Assembly (NCBI GenBank): GCA_026004415.1
Contig: BPJC01000002.1
Coordinates: 149,718-213,717, forward strand
Direction of reading: 5' to 3'
Length of the DNA: 64,000 nt
Origin: Patescibacteria group bacterium
Lineage (GTDB): Bacteria > Patescibacteriota > Microgenomatia > UBA1406 > GWC2-37-13
Positions within the stretch are counted from its first letter, which is position 1; the number at the start of each line of letters is the position of its first letter. Under the pieces are notes generated by a model, which was given only the letters and a program-made list of their open reading frames with translations, did not search any database and was not told the origin of the DNA. This document shows, in pieces, positions 24,973 to 34,702 of this stretch. A program made the translations under genes and the position numbers.

Positions 24973-26961
24973 ATGAATATACAATTACCATACAGCTGGA
25001 TTAGGGATTATTTTAAGACAGAACTTTCTGCTAAAAAGTTTGCTGAAAGGCTGTCTTTAGTTGGTCCTTCTATTGAAAAAATAGATAAGATTGCAGATGA
25101 TTATGTTTTTGATATTGAGATAACTCCTAATAGAGTTGATATGGCCTGTGTTTTAGGGATTGCTCAAGAGGCCAATGCGGCTTTTTCTTCTAATGAAGGC
25201 GTGTTTAGGAATCCTTTTGTTAAATTCAATTATGTTGAGTTTAAGAAAAGGTTTGCTAATTTGGGTAAAAACTTTGAGATCTCTTTATTGTCAGATGGCT
25301 CTAGCAGATATATTGCTATTGCTTTTAAAGATGTTAAGGTTGGATCTTCTCCTGATTTTATCGCCAAAAGATTAAGTTCTGTCGGCGTTAAGTCCATCAA
25401 TAATATCGTTGATATCTCAAACTATGTAATGTTAGAGTTAGGCCAACCCAATCATATATTTGATCTGGATAGGTTGTCTGGAGCTCAGCTTACGATGAAA
25501 AGGGTTAAGGAAGCTGAAAAAATCACTTTGTTAGATGGCAGATCTGTAAGTCTTGCAGAAGGGGATCTTGTTTTTGTAGATGCTGAAGGACGGTTAGTTG
25601 ATCTTTGCGGTATTATGGGTGGTTATTTATCTAGCGTCATTGATAAAACTAAAAATATTTTGATCACTGTTCCTGTTTACGATAAACTAAGCATTCGTAA
25701 AACTTCAATGAGATTGGGCATAAGAACTTCTGCCGCTGTTTTGTTTGAAAAAGGTATTGATGAAGAAAGATCCGAATGGGCTATAAGTTTGCTTTGCGAT
25801 TTGATTGAAAAATATGCTGGAGGAAAACCTGCTTCAGAGATCTGGGATTATTATCCGCATCCATACAAACCTATAGAGATTAAGGTTGATTACAACAGGA
25901 TAACTGAATTAATAGGTGTGTCTTTAAGCAAAAAACAGATAGAGATGGTATTGAAAAAACTAGGATTTTCAGTAAAGAGTCAAAAAAACAACCTTTTGAT
26001 TACAGTACCTTTTTATAGAAAAAACGATATAGCAACAGTATATGATATAGTTGAAGAGATAGCCAGAGTTTATGGTTATCATAAGTTGCCTTCCAATTTA
26101 TCTCCATTTGCTTTGGTCAAGTCTCAAGACAAAACAGAAAAAATTTTTGACTATCAGAGCAAGATAAAACACATGCTATCGTCTTTTGGTTTCAATGAGG
26201 TTATGAATTACTCAATGACAGATTTGGAGACTATAAAAAGGTTTGGTGAAGATGCTAAAAATTATCTAAGAATCACAGTTCCAATAAGCAAAAAACTTGA
26301 GTATATGAGGCAGTACTTGTTTCCTTCTTTATTTGAAAACGCAGTCTATAATCAGGGTTTTGTTTCAGAGTTTCATTTGTTTGAGTTGGCAAAAGTTTAT
26401 TTTAAAAATCCTTTGGTTGAAGAGTTGCGACTGGCTTTGTTGGTTAATAAAGATTATTATTATCAACAGGCTGTTGTTAGAAAGATCCTTGAGTTTTTGA
26501 ATATTTACGACTATGATTTTAAACAGTCTAATTACGGATTTTTAGGTTATAAACAGGCAGATATTATTGTTAATAATAAGGTGATAGGTTTTTGTGGAGA
26601 ACTTAAGGAAAGCCTGCCTGATTTCAATATTTTCTCTGTTGCAGAGATGAGTTTTGAGGCATTGGTTGATAAGGCTTCAAAGATTAAGGCTGTGAGGCCT
26701 TTACCAAAGTATGCAGTGATTAAGTTTGATCTTAATTTCCAGTTAAATAATCAGCTAAGATTTTCTGATATAAAACAAACAGCCTTTAACCAGTTAAAGC
26801 ATCTTTATGATGTTAAAGTAGTTGATGTTTACAAAGACCAAAGAATTACTGTGCGTTTTTATTTCACTAGTTTTGATAAGAACTTAACTGAAGAGTTTGT
26901 TAAAAATCAGATGCGAAAACTGGTAGTAAGTTTGGGACTTAAGGATAAAATCAAGTTTTAA
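24973..26961 (+). CDS. pheT: Phenylalanine-tRNA ligase beta subunit, short form
   Basis: 662 residues, compared with about 795 in E. coli. It begins with the B1 domain (LPYSWIRDYFKTELSAKKFAERL) and then goes directly to IEITPNRVDMACVLGIAQE. The inserted EMAP-like tRNA-binding OB domain (B2) is therefore missing. The B3/B4 editing region is present (NNIVDISNYVMLELGQPNHIF), followed by B5 and the catalytic-like fold. The C-terminal FDX-ACB anticodon-binding domain is also present (PKYAVIKFDLNFQL). Last gene of the operon; convergent with PBP1A after 22 nt. Confidence 0.93.
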   Translation: MNIQLPYSWIRDYFKTELSAKKFAERLSLVGPSIEKIDKIADDYVFDIEITPNRVDMACVLGIAQEANAAFSSNEGVFRNPFVKFNYVEFKKRFANLGKNFEISLLSDGSSRYIAIAFKDVKVGSSPDFIAKRLSSVGVKSINNIVDISNYVMLELGQPNHIFDLDRLSGAQLTMKRVKEAEKITLLDGRSVSLAEGDLVFVDAEGRLVDLCGIMGGYLSSVIDKTKNILITVPVYDKLSIRKTSMRLGIRTSAAVLFEKGIDEERSEWAISLLCDLIEKYAGGKPASEIWDYYPHPYKPIEIKVDYNRITELIGVSLSKKQIEMVLKKLGFSVKSQKNNLLITVPFYRKNDIATVYDIVEEIARVYGYHKLPSNLSPFALVKSQDKTEKIFDYQSKIKHMLSSFGFNEVMNYSMTDLETIKRFGEDAKNYLRITVPISKKLEYMRQYLFPSLFENAVYNQGFVSEFHLFELAKVYFKNPLVEELRLALLVNKDYYYQQAVVRKILEFLNIYDYDFKQSNYGFLGYKQADIIVNNKVIGFCGELKESLPDFNIFSVAEMSFEALVDKASKIKAVRPLPKYAVIKFDLNFQLNNQLRFSDIKQTAFNQLKHLYDVKVVDVYKDQRITVRFYFTSFDKNLTEEFVKNQMRKLVVSLGLKDKIKF

Positions 26962-26983
26962 TTCTTTTTTATTCTTATCTTTT

Positions 26984-29605
26984 TTAAGGCGTTGGCGTAG
27001 GTGTTGGTGTGGTTGTTGTTGGTTCATCTGTTGGCGTTGGGGTTTCTGTTGTTGTTTGAGTTGGGCTTGGTGTGGCTGTTGGTTTTTGTTCTTGCCAATC
27101 CTGATTTATTCCTATTCTTAAGGTAGCTTCTTTTGTCTCTTTGTTTGTTATTGCTTTTATAGTTAGGCTATAACTGCCATCAGATAAGTTTAGAGCCTTA
27201 GAGAAACTGTTTTGGGGATTGTTTATTTCATCAACCTTTTCCGAATTAACATAAAACTCTATTTTTTCTAGTTTGTCGTTGGTTAAAACACTGCCTTTAA
27301 TTTCAAAGGTGTTGGATAACTTTTGCTTGTCTTTTGGCTCTTTGATTATTAAGGTTGTGCCTTCGAGTTTGTAGTCAGAGATTTCTTTAGGAGCTTTAAG
27401 GCTTTCATCTCCGTTTTCTTCAATCCATTTGTCTATAGCTTCTTGCCAACGATTTTTGCCATCTTTTGATAATGGGTCTTGTTCTGTTATAACAATATAA
27501 TCTTTTTCTTCATAATTTCCTGTGCGGATCTCATCTTCATTGGCCAGTTTTCCTGTTGTTTTTGATATTTTAAGTTTTTTATAGAATGGAGAGATTGTTT
27601 TGGGTTCAGTTCCTTTTATAAAGTACTCTACTCTTTTGGGATGGTCTGGGTGTGGCAGTCCGCCTAAATAGGCGTCTATTTCAACTGCTGTGACATTGTC
27701 AGGTTTTTCGGCAATGCCGTCTTGGTAACCATTGTTTAAAGCATAAGTCATGATCTTATTCCAGATCGGTGAGGCTCCTGTTATTCCTGATGCTATTCTT
27801 TGGTTCATCTGCGAGTTATCGTTGTTGCCTACCCAGACGCCTACAGTAATATTTTTTGTAAATCCTATAGTCCAGTTATCTCTTTTGTCATTGGTTGTTC
27901 CGGTTTTTACTGCTGTTGTTTTTCCTCTAACATTTAGGTAAGAGTTTGGCCCAAAAGCCAATAGTCTGGCATTGTTGTCGCTTAGGATATGAGAGATTAA
28001 AAATGACACCTCTTGGGACAAAACTCTTTTTTTGTTTGGCTCCTTTTTTTTGTAAATCTCTTTTCCATTGGCTGTTGTAATTTCCAAGATTGCTGTTGGG
28101 TCTATTCTTTCTCCTCCTCTGGCAAAGACTGAGTAGGCAGAGGTTAGATCTAATAATCTAACTTCTCCTCCGCCTAATGTTATGGATAAACCAAATCTTT
28201 TTAAATTGTTTTGGTTTGGTTCAAAGGTTGTAATACCCATATCATAGGCTTTTTGTAAAAACTTTTCCAGACCATTTAAAGCTAATAGCTTAACTGCTAT
28301 TGTGTTGATTGAGTTTCCTAAAGCAAAGCGCAACTGCATAGGACCTCTGTATTTTTCATCATAATTAACAGGAGTGTAGTCGTCTTTGCCGTCAATATAG
28401 AAGGTTGTGAGCACATCCATCATAGTAGTTGCTGGAGTGAAGCCGTTTTCAAAAGCTAATGCATAAGTTATTGGTTTTACTGCTGATCCTGGTTGTCTTA
28501 AAGCCAATGTTGCGTTAAAATTGCCGTATTCTTCGTTATTGTAATCATAGGAGCCTACCATAGTAAGTATTTCTCCTGTCTCTGAGTTTAATATCACTAC
28601 AGCTCCATTGCCTACCTTATAATCAGCTAAAGATTCTATCTCATTTTTTACTATCTCCTGTGTTTTTTCTTGGAGTTTTAAATCTAAAGTTGTTTTAATT
28701 CTTAAACCTTGATTGAAGATCTCAGGTCCATATTCTTTTTCTATTAGTTCTTTTACATAAAACACAAAATGCGGAGCTTGGATATCTATGCTTGATTGTT
28801 TGAATTTTACTTTATCAAGGTCTTTGATTGCTTGTTTTTCTTGATCTGATGTTATATAACCTTCTTCTCTCATTCTTCGTAAAACTGCCTGTGTTCTTGT
28901 TTTCCAGGCGTCTTTTTCTCCAATCAATGGTGAATAATAAGACGGTCGCTGTGGCAAACCTGCCAGTATAGCAGATTCAACGAGGTTTAAGTCTTTGGCA
29001 GATTTGCCAAAGTAACCCTTTGCTGCTGATTCAATGCCGTACAATACTCCTCCGTAAGGATTAGAGTTAAGATACATCTCCAAAATTTCATCTTTGGTAT
29101 ACCGTCTTTCTACCTCAAAAGCTAGCAAAAATTCCTTGATTTTTCTGGAGATAGTACGCTCTGGTGTTAGTAATGAGTTTTTTATTAACTGTTGTGTGAT
29201 TGTGGAACCGCCTTGTTTTTTCCCAAAAAAAACAGTGTTTATAAAAGCTCTTATAAGACCTTTTTCAGATATGCCTTGGTGTTTGTAAAAATCAGCATCT
29301 TCTATTGATATTGTTGCTTGAATAACATATTTTGAAACATCATTGATCTTTACCGGTATAATGTTTTTGTTTTTGAATAACTCATATAAAACCTTGCCGT
29401 TTCTATCATAAAAGATTGAACTTATTTCTGAGTTTTGGTTTAGTTTGGCAGGTGAAGGTAGATCTTTTAAATACCAAGCCAGCACTGCTGTTGTTATAGA
29501 AAGAAATGCAAATATCAATGCAGTTGCAATTATGATGAGTCTTTTTTTTGTTAAGATTGGAACTCTTTGTCTTCTTCTGGAAATAATCCTTTTGTTAATT
29601 TTCAT
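26984..29605 (-). CDS. Class A penicillin-binding protein (PBP1A type)
   Basis: 873 residues. One transmembrane helix at about 24-46. The GT51 glycosyltransferase has SIEDADFYKHQGI and GGSTITQQLIKN. The transpeptidase has the active-site RQPGSAVKPITY (SxxK), GNSINT (SxN) and VKTGTTND (KTG). A C-terminal Ig-like domain (about 755-840) is followed by a Thr/Pro-rich tail that may thread through the wall. It polymerises and cross-links peptidoglycan outside the membrane. Its promoter overlaps that of the divergent small gene at 29630. Confidence 0.95.
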   Translation of the reverse strand: MKINKRIISRRRQRVPILTKKRLIIIATALIFAFLSITTAVLAWYLKDLPSPAKLNQNSEISSIFYDRNGKVLYELFKNKNIIPVKINDVSKYVIQATISIEDADFYKHQGISEKGLIRAFINTVFFGKKQGGSTITQQLIKNSLLTPERTISRKIKEFLLAFEVERRYTKDEILEMYLNSNPYGGVLYGIESAAKGYFGKSAKDLNLVESAILAGLPQRPSYYSPLIGEKDAWKTRTQAVLRRMREEGYITSDQEKQAIKDLDKVKFKQSSIDIQAPHFVFYVKELIEKEYGPEIFNQGLRIKTTLDLKLQEKTQEIVKNEIESLADYKVGNGAVVILNSETGEILTMVGSYDYNNEEYGNFNATLALRQPGSAVKPITYALAFENGFTPATTMMDVLTTFYIDGKDDYTPVNYDEKYRGPMQLRFALGNSINTIAVKLLALNGLEKFLQKAYDMGITTFEPNQNNLKRFGLSITLGGGEVRLLDLTSAYSVFARGGERIDPTAILEITTANGKEIYKKKEPNKKRVLSQEVSFLISHILSDNNARLLAFGPNSYLNVRGKTTAVKTGTTNDKRDNWTIGFTKNITVGVWVGNNDNSQMNQRIASGITGASPIWNKIMTYALNNGYQDGIAEKPDNVTAVEIDAYLGGLPHPDHPKRVEYFIKGTEPKTISPFYKKLKISKTTGKLANEDEIRTGNYEEKDYIVITEQDPLSKDGKNRWQEAIDKWIEENGDESLKAPKEISDYKLEGTTLIIKEPKDKQKLSNTFEIKGSVLTNDKLEKIEFYVNSEKVDEINNPQNSFSKALNLSDGSYSLTIKAITNKETKEATLRIGINQDWQEQKPTATPSPTQTTTETPTPTDEPTTTTPTPTPTP

Positions 29606-29613
29606 AAATATTT

Positions 29614-29621
29614 ATTATAAT
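29614..29621. promoter_or_regulatory. Overlapping divergent -10 elements (PBP1A and small membrane gene)
   Basis: Within the near-palindromic TTATTATAATAATAA, TATAAT is present on the plus strand (29616-29621) and on the minus strand (29619-29614). Each ends exactly 8 nt before a start codon: plus ATG 29630 and minus ATG 29605. The two hexamers share four base pairs. Confidence 0.6.
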
Positions 29622-29629
29622 AATAATCT

Positions 29630-29761
29630 ATGAAAATCAAAACTGTGAAAAAGTTTTTGAAGAAGATATTCAGTCTTAAAAATCTTACAAGGTTATTGGT
29701 TCTCATTGCAGGATTGCTTTTATTGTTAACTAGTATTGGTTTTTATTTTTTATCTTTTTAA
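29630..29761 (+). CDS. Small single-pass membrane protein (43 aa)
   Basis: 43 residues. A basic N-terminus (MKIKTVKKFLKKIFSLKN) precedes one hydrophobic helix (LVLIAGLLLLLTSIGFYF), ending FLSF. This is the layout of a small inner-membrane protein or of a pre-sequence. It is divergent from PBP1A, with back-to-back -10 elements and identical 8-nt gaps, which suggests joint regulation. It could modulate the PBP; that is speculation. Family unknown. Confidence 0.55.
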   Translation: MKIKTVKKFLKKIFSLKNLTRLLVLIAGLLLLLTSIGFYFLSF

Positions 29762-29880
29762 TAAGGACTTTTAATTATAAACTTATTTATCTGACAGTTA
29801 GAGCATATCTGTTTTTTTAAGTTGCAAACTATTTATTTAAATCTAACTCTAAATTAAGACAAAAGTGATATATTATTGTT

Positions 29881-31971
29881 ATGAGTAAAGCATTTGATTG
29901 GTGTCTGCAAGGCATTGAAAATCTGCCAGCTACTAGTCCTTTAACTATTAAAAGATTTAAATCAGTCGGAGTGGAGACTTTTTGGGATCTATTAAATTAT
30001 GCTCCTCTACGCTACTCTGATTTTAGTTTAAGTTCAAGCATAAACAATCTTGAAGTTGGTAAAAAAGCATCGGTTGTAGGAGAGATTATCAACTTGAGCC
30101 AGGAGAGAACCAGAAGAGGGTTTACTATTCAGAAGGTTGTTATTACAGATGGTACAGACAACTTGGTTTTGGTTTGGTTCAATCAGAGCTATTTGTTAAG
30201 AACTTTTAGGTCTGGTCAAAAAATTTCAGTCAGCGGTGAGGTGAAAGGTCAACTATTTGACAGATCTATGGTTGTAGAAGAGTATGAGTTGCTAGACGAT
30301 AAAAAATATTTAAGTTTCAGATCTGGAGACTCTGTTGATTTTGTTCATACTCATAAAATAATTCCTTATTATTCAGAAAAAAAAGGGTTGTCTTCTAGAG
30401 TCATAAGAGAAAAAGTGTTTTATTTATTATCAAAACTTGACTCTAGTTTAGAGTCTTTGCCATCTTCAATAATTAAAAAAAATAAATTAATTCCTTTGCA
30501 TCAGGCTTTTGTCAATATCCATTATCCTGAAAACTTTGATTATTATAAACTTGCAAGAGATAGGTTAGCCTTTGATGAGATCTTTGTGCTTAACCTTGCT
30601 GGTGAGATTTACAGAAAAGAATGGCAGGAAGAAAAAAAGCCCTATAAGTTTTTGGCAACAACAGAGATTAAAGAAAAATTAAGCGAGTTTATAGATGCTC
30701 TTCCTTTTGAATTAACACCAAGTCAGCGCAAAGCAGTAACAACAATAATCTCAGACATGCAAAAAGATACTGCAATGAATAGGTTTTTACAAGGTGATGT
30801 AGGTTCAGGTAAAACTGTTGTTGCAGTTATTGCTAGTTATTTTGCTTATTTGAATGGTTATCAGAGTTTGATTATGGCTCCTACAGAGGTTCTTGCTGTT
30901 CAGCATTATAAAAGTTTTAAGCAATTTTTAGATAAATTTTCAGTCAAGATCGCATTGCAAACTGGGAGTATTAAAACAGTTAAGGATTATAAAATTAGTA
31001 TTTCAGACTATGATATTGTAATTGGCACTCATGCTCTTTTTAATGAGAAATTAAAGTATGAAAAGGTTGGCCTGGTAGTTATAGATGAACAGCAGAGGTT
31101 TGGTGTTATGCAAAGGTCTTTACTGCGTTCAAAAGGTATTAATCCCCATTTGCTTACAATGACTGCTACGCCAATACCCCGTACTGTTACTTTGGTCTTG
31201 TTTGGAGAGCTGAACATCTCGGTTTTGCAAAAACCTCCGGCTGGCAGAAAACCTGTAAAAACATACTTTGTTCCTTTAGATAAAAGGCAGTCTGCTTATG
31301 AATGGATCAAAAAAAGACTTGATGCTGGAGAGCAGGTTTTTATAGTTTGTCCTCTAATTGAAGAATCAGATCATGAAACTCTTAAGAATGTCAGGTCTGC
31401 TTTGGCTGAGTATGAAAAGATAAAATCTATTTTTTCCAAATATAGAGTAGGAGTTTTGCACGGAAGAATGAAGTCTAAAGAGAAACAGCAGATTCTAACT
31501 GATTTCAAAAACCACAACTTTGATATTTTAGTCTCCACTCCGGTTATTGAGGTTGGAATTGATATTCCCAATGCTACTGTAATTGTGATTGAAGGAGCAG
31601 AAAGATATGGTTTGGCTCAACTGCACCAGTTAAGAGGCAGGGTTGGCAGATCTGATAAACAAAGTTACTGTTTAATTTTTACTGAAAGCAGATCAGCAGA
31701 TGTTGTTTCCAGATTAAAGTACTTTGCCAAAGAAAATGATGGGTTTAAGTTGTCAGAGTATGATTTAAGACGAAGAGGCCCCGGAGAGGTTTTTGGCACA
31801 AGACAGAGTGGGTTTTTAAATGTTAAGTTTGCCTCTCTTTTAGACTCCGACTTAATTGAAAAGGTCTCTGTAGCTGTACGATATTTTGTAAACAATTATA
31901 ATCTTAATGATTATGAAATCCTTAAAAAATTGGTTTCTTACTATGATTTTAAGTTAATCTCAAGAGATTGA
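29881..31971 (+). CDS. recG: ATP-dependent DNA helicase RecG
   Basis: 696 residues, full length. N-terminal wedge/OB domain (about 1-230) with SVVGEIINLSQE. The SF2 helicase core has Walker A GDVGSGKT, DEQQRFG (motif II; DEQHRFG is usual), TATPIPRT (motif III), VIEVGIDIPNA and QLRGRVGRSD (motifs V-VI). It remodels stalled forks and branched DNA. Transcribed alone from a TATATT element 6 nt before the ATG. Confidence 0.96.
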   Translation: MSKAFDWCLQGIENLPATSPLTIKRFKSVGVETFWDLLNYAPLRYSDFSLSSSINNLEVGKKASVVGEIINLSQERTRRGFTIQKVVITDGTDNLVLVWFNQSYLLRTFRSGQKISVSGEVKGQLFDRSMVVEEYELLDDKKYLSFRSGDSVDFVHTHKIIPYYSEKKGLSSRVIREKVFYLLSKLDSSLESLPSSIIKKNKLIPLHQAFVNIHYPENFDYYKLARDRLAFDEIFVLNLAGEIYRKEWQEEKKPYKFLATTEIKEKLSEFIDALPFELTPSQRKAVTTIISDMQKDTAMNRFLQGDVGSGKTVVAVIASYFAYLNGYQSLIMAPTEVLAVQHYKSFKQFLDKFSVKIALQTGSIKTVKDYKISISDYDIVIGTHALFNEKLKYEKVGLVVIDEQQRFGVMQRSLLRSKGINPHLLTMTATPIPRTVTLVLFGELNISVLQKPPAGRKPVKTYFVPLDKRQSAYEWIKKRLDAGEQVFIVCPLIEESDHETLKNVRSALAEYEKIKSIFSKYRVGVLHGRMKSKEKQQILTDFKNHNFDILVSTPVIEVGIDIPNATVIVIEGAERYGLAQLHQLRGRVGRSDKQSYCLIFTESRSADVVSRLKYFAKENDGFKLSEYDLRRRGPGEVFGTRQSGFLNVKFASLLDSDLIEKVSVAVRYFVNNYNLNDYEILKKLVSYYDFKLISRD

Positions 31972-31973
31972 TT

Positions 31974-32663
31974 TTAATACAACAACAAAAAAATATAAGA
32001 GCCTAAAAGAATCAATGAACCAACTGTAAATACTGCTATAGAAAGTTTTCTATTTAGATACTCTGTAATTCTGAAGATTATTAGAAAAATACAAAGCAGG
32101 AAAATGAGCAGGTTTAGGTCTGGAAGCGTATCTTTGGCAGTTAACCAATTTTGCCATTTAGAGATGTTTTTGAGCAAAAAATGGATAATTATAAATATAA
32201 AAGCTGTGCGTACTCCCATATACTGAATCTGCCACCAGAGTTTTCTTGGCAGATTTGAAATAATTTTTTCAAAGGATAATACAAATAGAATTGTCAGTAT
32301 AATAATTGCAATAACAGCTGAATAAAAACTTGGATTGAATTTGCTAAAGTAAAATCGCAAAGAATAGTATTGTGGCAATAAAGATAATATCGTATGCGCC
32401 ATTCCAAACAGGAAAGCTGTGATTCCTATCTCCTTTCTGAACGCAACTAAAATATCAGGCCAGTTATAGATTCTGCTTAATGGTCCAATAAACAAGACAA
32501 CAACTATTAACAACAAAGCTGTATTTGCCAGCGCTTTGTTTATTAAGTATATATTTATATTTTGCTTATTTAAGGTAAGATACAACAAGCAGAAAAAAAA
32601 CAAATTAAAACCTAACAAAAAACTGAATAGCCACTCTAAAACTCTTTGTTTTTCAGTTGACAT
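31974..32663 (-). CDS. Ferric-reductase-like six-helix membrane protein
   Basis: 229 residues with about six transmembrane helices. Histidines lie in membrane segments at FLFGMAHTILSLL and FIIIHFLLKN, positions where the ferric reductase/MsrQ/YedZ family binds heme, and RKLWWQIQYMGVRTAF fits the loop before the last of them. It may be the heme-bearing part of an electron-transfer system; no partner oxidoreductase is adjacent. It ends 3 nt from the convergent recG stop, and a TATTAT lies 6 nt before its ATG. Confidence 0.6.
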   Translation of the reverse strand: MSTEKQRVLEWLFSFLLGFNLFFFCLLYLTLNKQNINIYLINKALANTALLLIVVVLFIGPLSRIYNWPDILVAFRKEIGITAFLFGMAHTILSLLPQYYSLRFYFSKFNPSFYSAVIAIIILTILFVLSFEKIISNLPRKLWWQIQYMGVRTAFIFIIIHFLLKNISKWQNWLTAKDTLPDLNLLIFLLCIFLIIFRITEYLNRKLSIAVFTVGSLILLGSYIFLLLY

Positions 32664-32752
32664 ATTTAAATAATAAATTTTGCAGTTTAAAAAGTAAATA
32701 GATTGTTTATTTTTTTATATCAGTTTCTTTTATGTTGTAGAATGTTAAGTAA

Positions 32753-33925
32753 ATGAGGTCTAAATATTATTTTAAATATTTTAAGACAGCATCTGTTTTA
32801 GCGCTGTCTTTGCTAATAACATTATTTTTAAGCAATTTTTTCATAGGAGATACTCCCCGATTGAATAAACTGTCTATAAAATTAATGAGTCTTAGAACTC
32901 AAAATTATTTAACCAATACTTTTTTAAGTCTAAAACAAACTTTAAATTTTAATAAAGTTTCAGATGCAACAACGGAGTTTGATAAAAATTTTAGTCCAAT
33001 AAGTTGGAGAGAACCTAAACCAACAACTATACCAACATCTATACCAAGACCTGTTAAACAAGGTTCTGTTAATAACAAAACTGTTTCAATAACCAGTAGT
33101 ATTGATGCAGACACTTCAACTGTATTGCCATCAAACAACCATTTGGATAGCCAAGATAATAACAGCAGTATGGATCAGTCTAATAATAACGATAATTTTC
33201 AGAAATCAGCAGAACAAACTGTTAAAGACGCTTCAGATACTGCAATTTATGAGTGTAAAACTGAATCTAACAAGAGTTTTACAACTCTCTCAACGCAGTT
33301 TGAAGCAGATAAAATTCCTTTAACTGGAGATTTAACCAAAAATCCAGATGTTAATCTTTATTTAAGAGGTTTTGAGGCAAACAACGAGTCAAAAGAATTG
33401 ATTAACAGATCAGATGTTTATGGTCTAGATTCAGTAGCTCCTCCACAAGTCAGTAGTGTTTTTAAAGATAGATTACCAGTTATAGCAAATACTTATCATA
33501 TTTTTGAGTGGGATTTTAAGACTCAAAGATCGCTGGCTCCTAAAACAGCAACTCCGAACTTTAGGGTTCATATGCTAGGTCTTAGATCTGTTCCAGGTGA
33601 AAAGATCTATGCGCCTTTGACCGGAAGATCAATAGGAGAAAATAAATCATATTTAGTTTTGTTTGCAGATGAAAACAATGTTTTGCTTACAAACTCTAGA
33701 GCCAATGCTTTAAACGCAGGATACTTGGTTTATTTTCTAGATATCTGCATTTATCCTAATTTGGTTAGTCTTTATAGATCTGCCGATTCTGCAGGTAGAA
33801 AAACATTGCCAGCTTTGTCAGCAGGAGAAGACTTTGCTGTAGCAAGAACCAATGAGGTTAAGATAGTTATTAGAGACTCTATGTCTTTTATGGATTTAAG
33901 GTATAAGCAGGATTGGTGGAGATGA
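32753..33925 (+). CDS. Secreted or anchored protein of unknown family, conserved C-terminal domain
   Basis: 390 residues. An N-terminal hydrophobic helix at about 12-32 precedes a low-complexity Ser/Asn/Asp-rich linker (about 80-170). A compact domain of about 190 residues follows, with PGEKIYAPLTGRSIG and ending SFMDLRYKQDWWR. I recall similar C-termini in secreted proteins of CPR genomes, but cannot check. Probably extracellular; function unknown. A TAGAAT element lies 9 nt before the ATG. It is convergent with radC, with a 3-nt gap. Confidence 0.55.
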   Translation: MRSKYYFKYFKTASVLALSLLITLFLSNFFIGDTPRLNKLSIKLMSLRTQNYLTNTFLSLKQTLNFNKVSDATTEFDKNFSPISWREPKPTTIPTSIPRPVKQGSVNNKTVSITSSIDADTSTVLPSNNHLDSQDNNSSMDQSNNNDNFQKSAEQTVKDASDTAIYECKTESNKSFTTLSTQFEADKIPLTGDLTKNPDVNLYLRGFEANNESKELINRSDVYGLDSVAPPQVSSVFKDRLPVIANTYHIFEWDFKTQRSLAPKTATPNFRVHMLGLRSVPGEKIYAPLTGRSIGENKSYLVLFADENNVLLTNSRANALNAGYLVYFLDICIYPNLVSLYRSADSAGRKTLPALSAGEDFAVARTNEVKIVIRDSMSFMDLRYKQDWWR

Positions 33926-33928
33926 CAA

Positions 33929-34597
33929 CTAAATGAGATTTTGGGCTTTAAAACTAAAAAACCTTTTTTTGGTAAAGATTATGTGATCAAGTAGATCGAT
34001 GCCTAATATTTTGCCTGCGGATTTGAGTTTTTCAGTAACTGCAATATCGTCTTCTGATGGTGTTGGGTCTTCTGATGGATGATTATGCCCAATAATTACA
34101 GAACAGCAAAGATGTTTAATAGCTGGTTGAAAAACCTCTCTTGGGTGAGCTAGGCTTTGGTTTAAGATGCCTATTGAGATAATCTCTGTTTTAATAAGTT
34201 TATTTTTTGCATTAAGATACAATCCTATAAGATGCTCTTTTTTTTGATTAGCAAATTGTTTAAGCACTTTATAAGCGTCTTCAGCAGAGTTTATATATAC
34301 TTCGTCTTTTTTTGGTTGTTTGAATACTCTTTTGCCCAATTCTAATGCAGATTTGATCTGAATTGCTTTGGTTAGACCTACACCAGCAATATTGGCAATC
34401 TCTGAAACTTCGACTTTGGTTAATTGTTTAAGATTATATTTCTTTAAAATTGATTTTGCTATTTCTATTGCGCTTTTGCCTTTTGTGCCTGTTCTTAGGA
34501 TAATTGCTAAAATTTCGTAATCTTTAAGATTATCTGCTCCTTTTTCTAATAGTTTTTCCCTTGGTCTTTGAAATTTTGGCAGGTTTTTGATTTTCAT
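33929..34597 (-). CDS. radC: RadC family JAB/MPN-domain protein
   Basis: 222 residues, full length. An N-terminal helix-hairpin-helix region (KGADNLKDYEILAIILRTG) precedes a JAB/MPN metalloprotease-like domain. The metal motif GHNHPSEDPTPSEDD follows the H-x-H-x(n)-S-x2-D pattern; the usual HPSGDP has E in place of G. The historical repair role of RadC is not established. TATAAT ends 7 nt before the ATG. Confidence 0.92.
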   Translation of the reverse strand: MKIKNLPKFQRPREKLLEKGADNLKDYEILAIILRTGTKGKSAIEIAKSILKKYNLKQLTKVEVSEIANIAGVGLTKAIQIKSALELGKRVFKQPKKDEVYINSAEDAYKVLKQFANQKKEHLIGLYLNAKNKLIKTEIISIGILNQSLAHPREVFQPAIKHLCCSVIIGHNHPSEDPTPSEDDIAVTEKLKSAGKILGIDLLDHIIFTKKRFFSFKAQNLI

Positions 34598-34643
34598 TAC
34601 ATTTATTATAAAAATTTAGTTTAATATTTGTTTTTGTTTTCTA

Positions 34644-34673
34644 TTGACAAAAAGACAGTTATAGTGCTATTAT
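34644..34673 (+). promoter_or_regulatory. Promoter of the giant secreted protein gene
   Basis: TTGACA (34644-34649), an 18-nt spacer, TATTAT (34668-34673), then about 22 nt of untranslated leader before ATG 34703. A conventional promoter with a short leader. Confidence 0.6.
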
Positions 34674-34702
34674 TTTAAATAATTAAAACTAAAAACTTTT
34701 TA

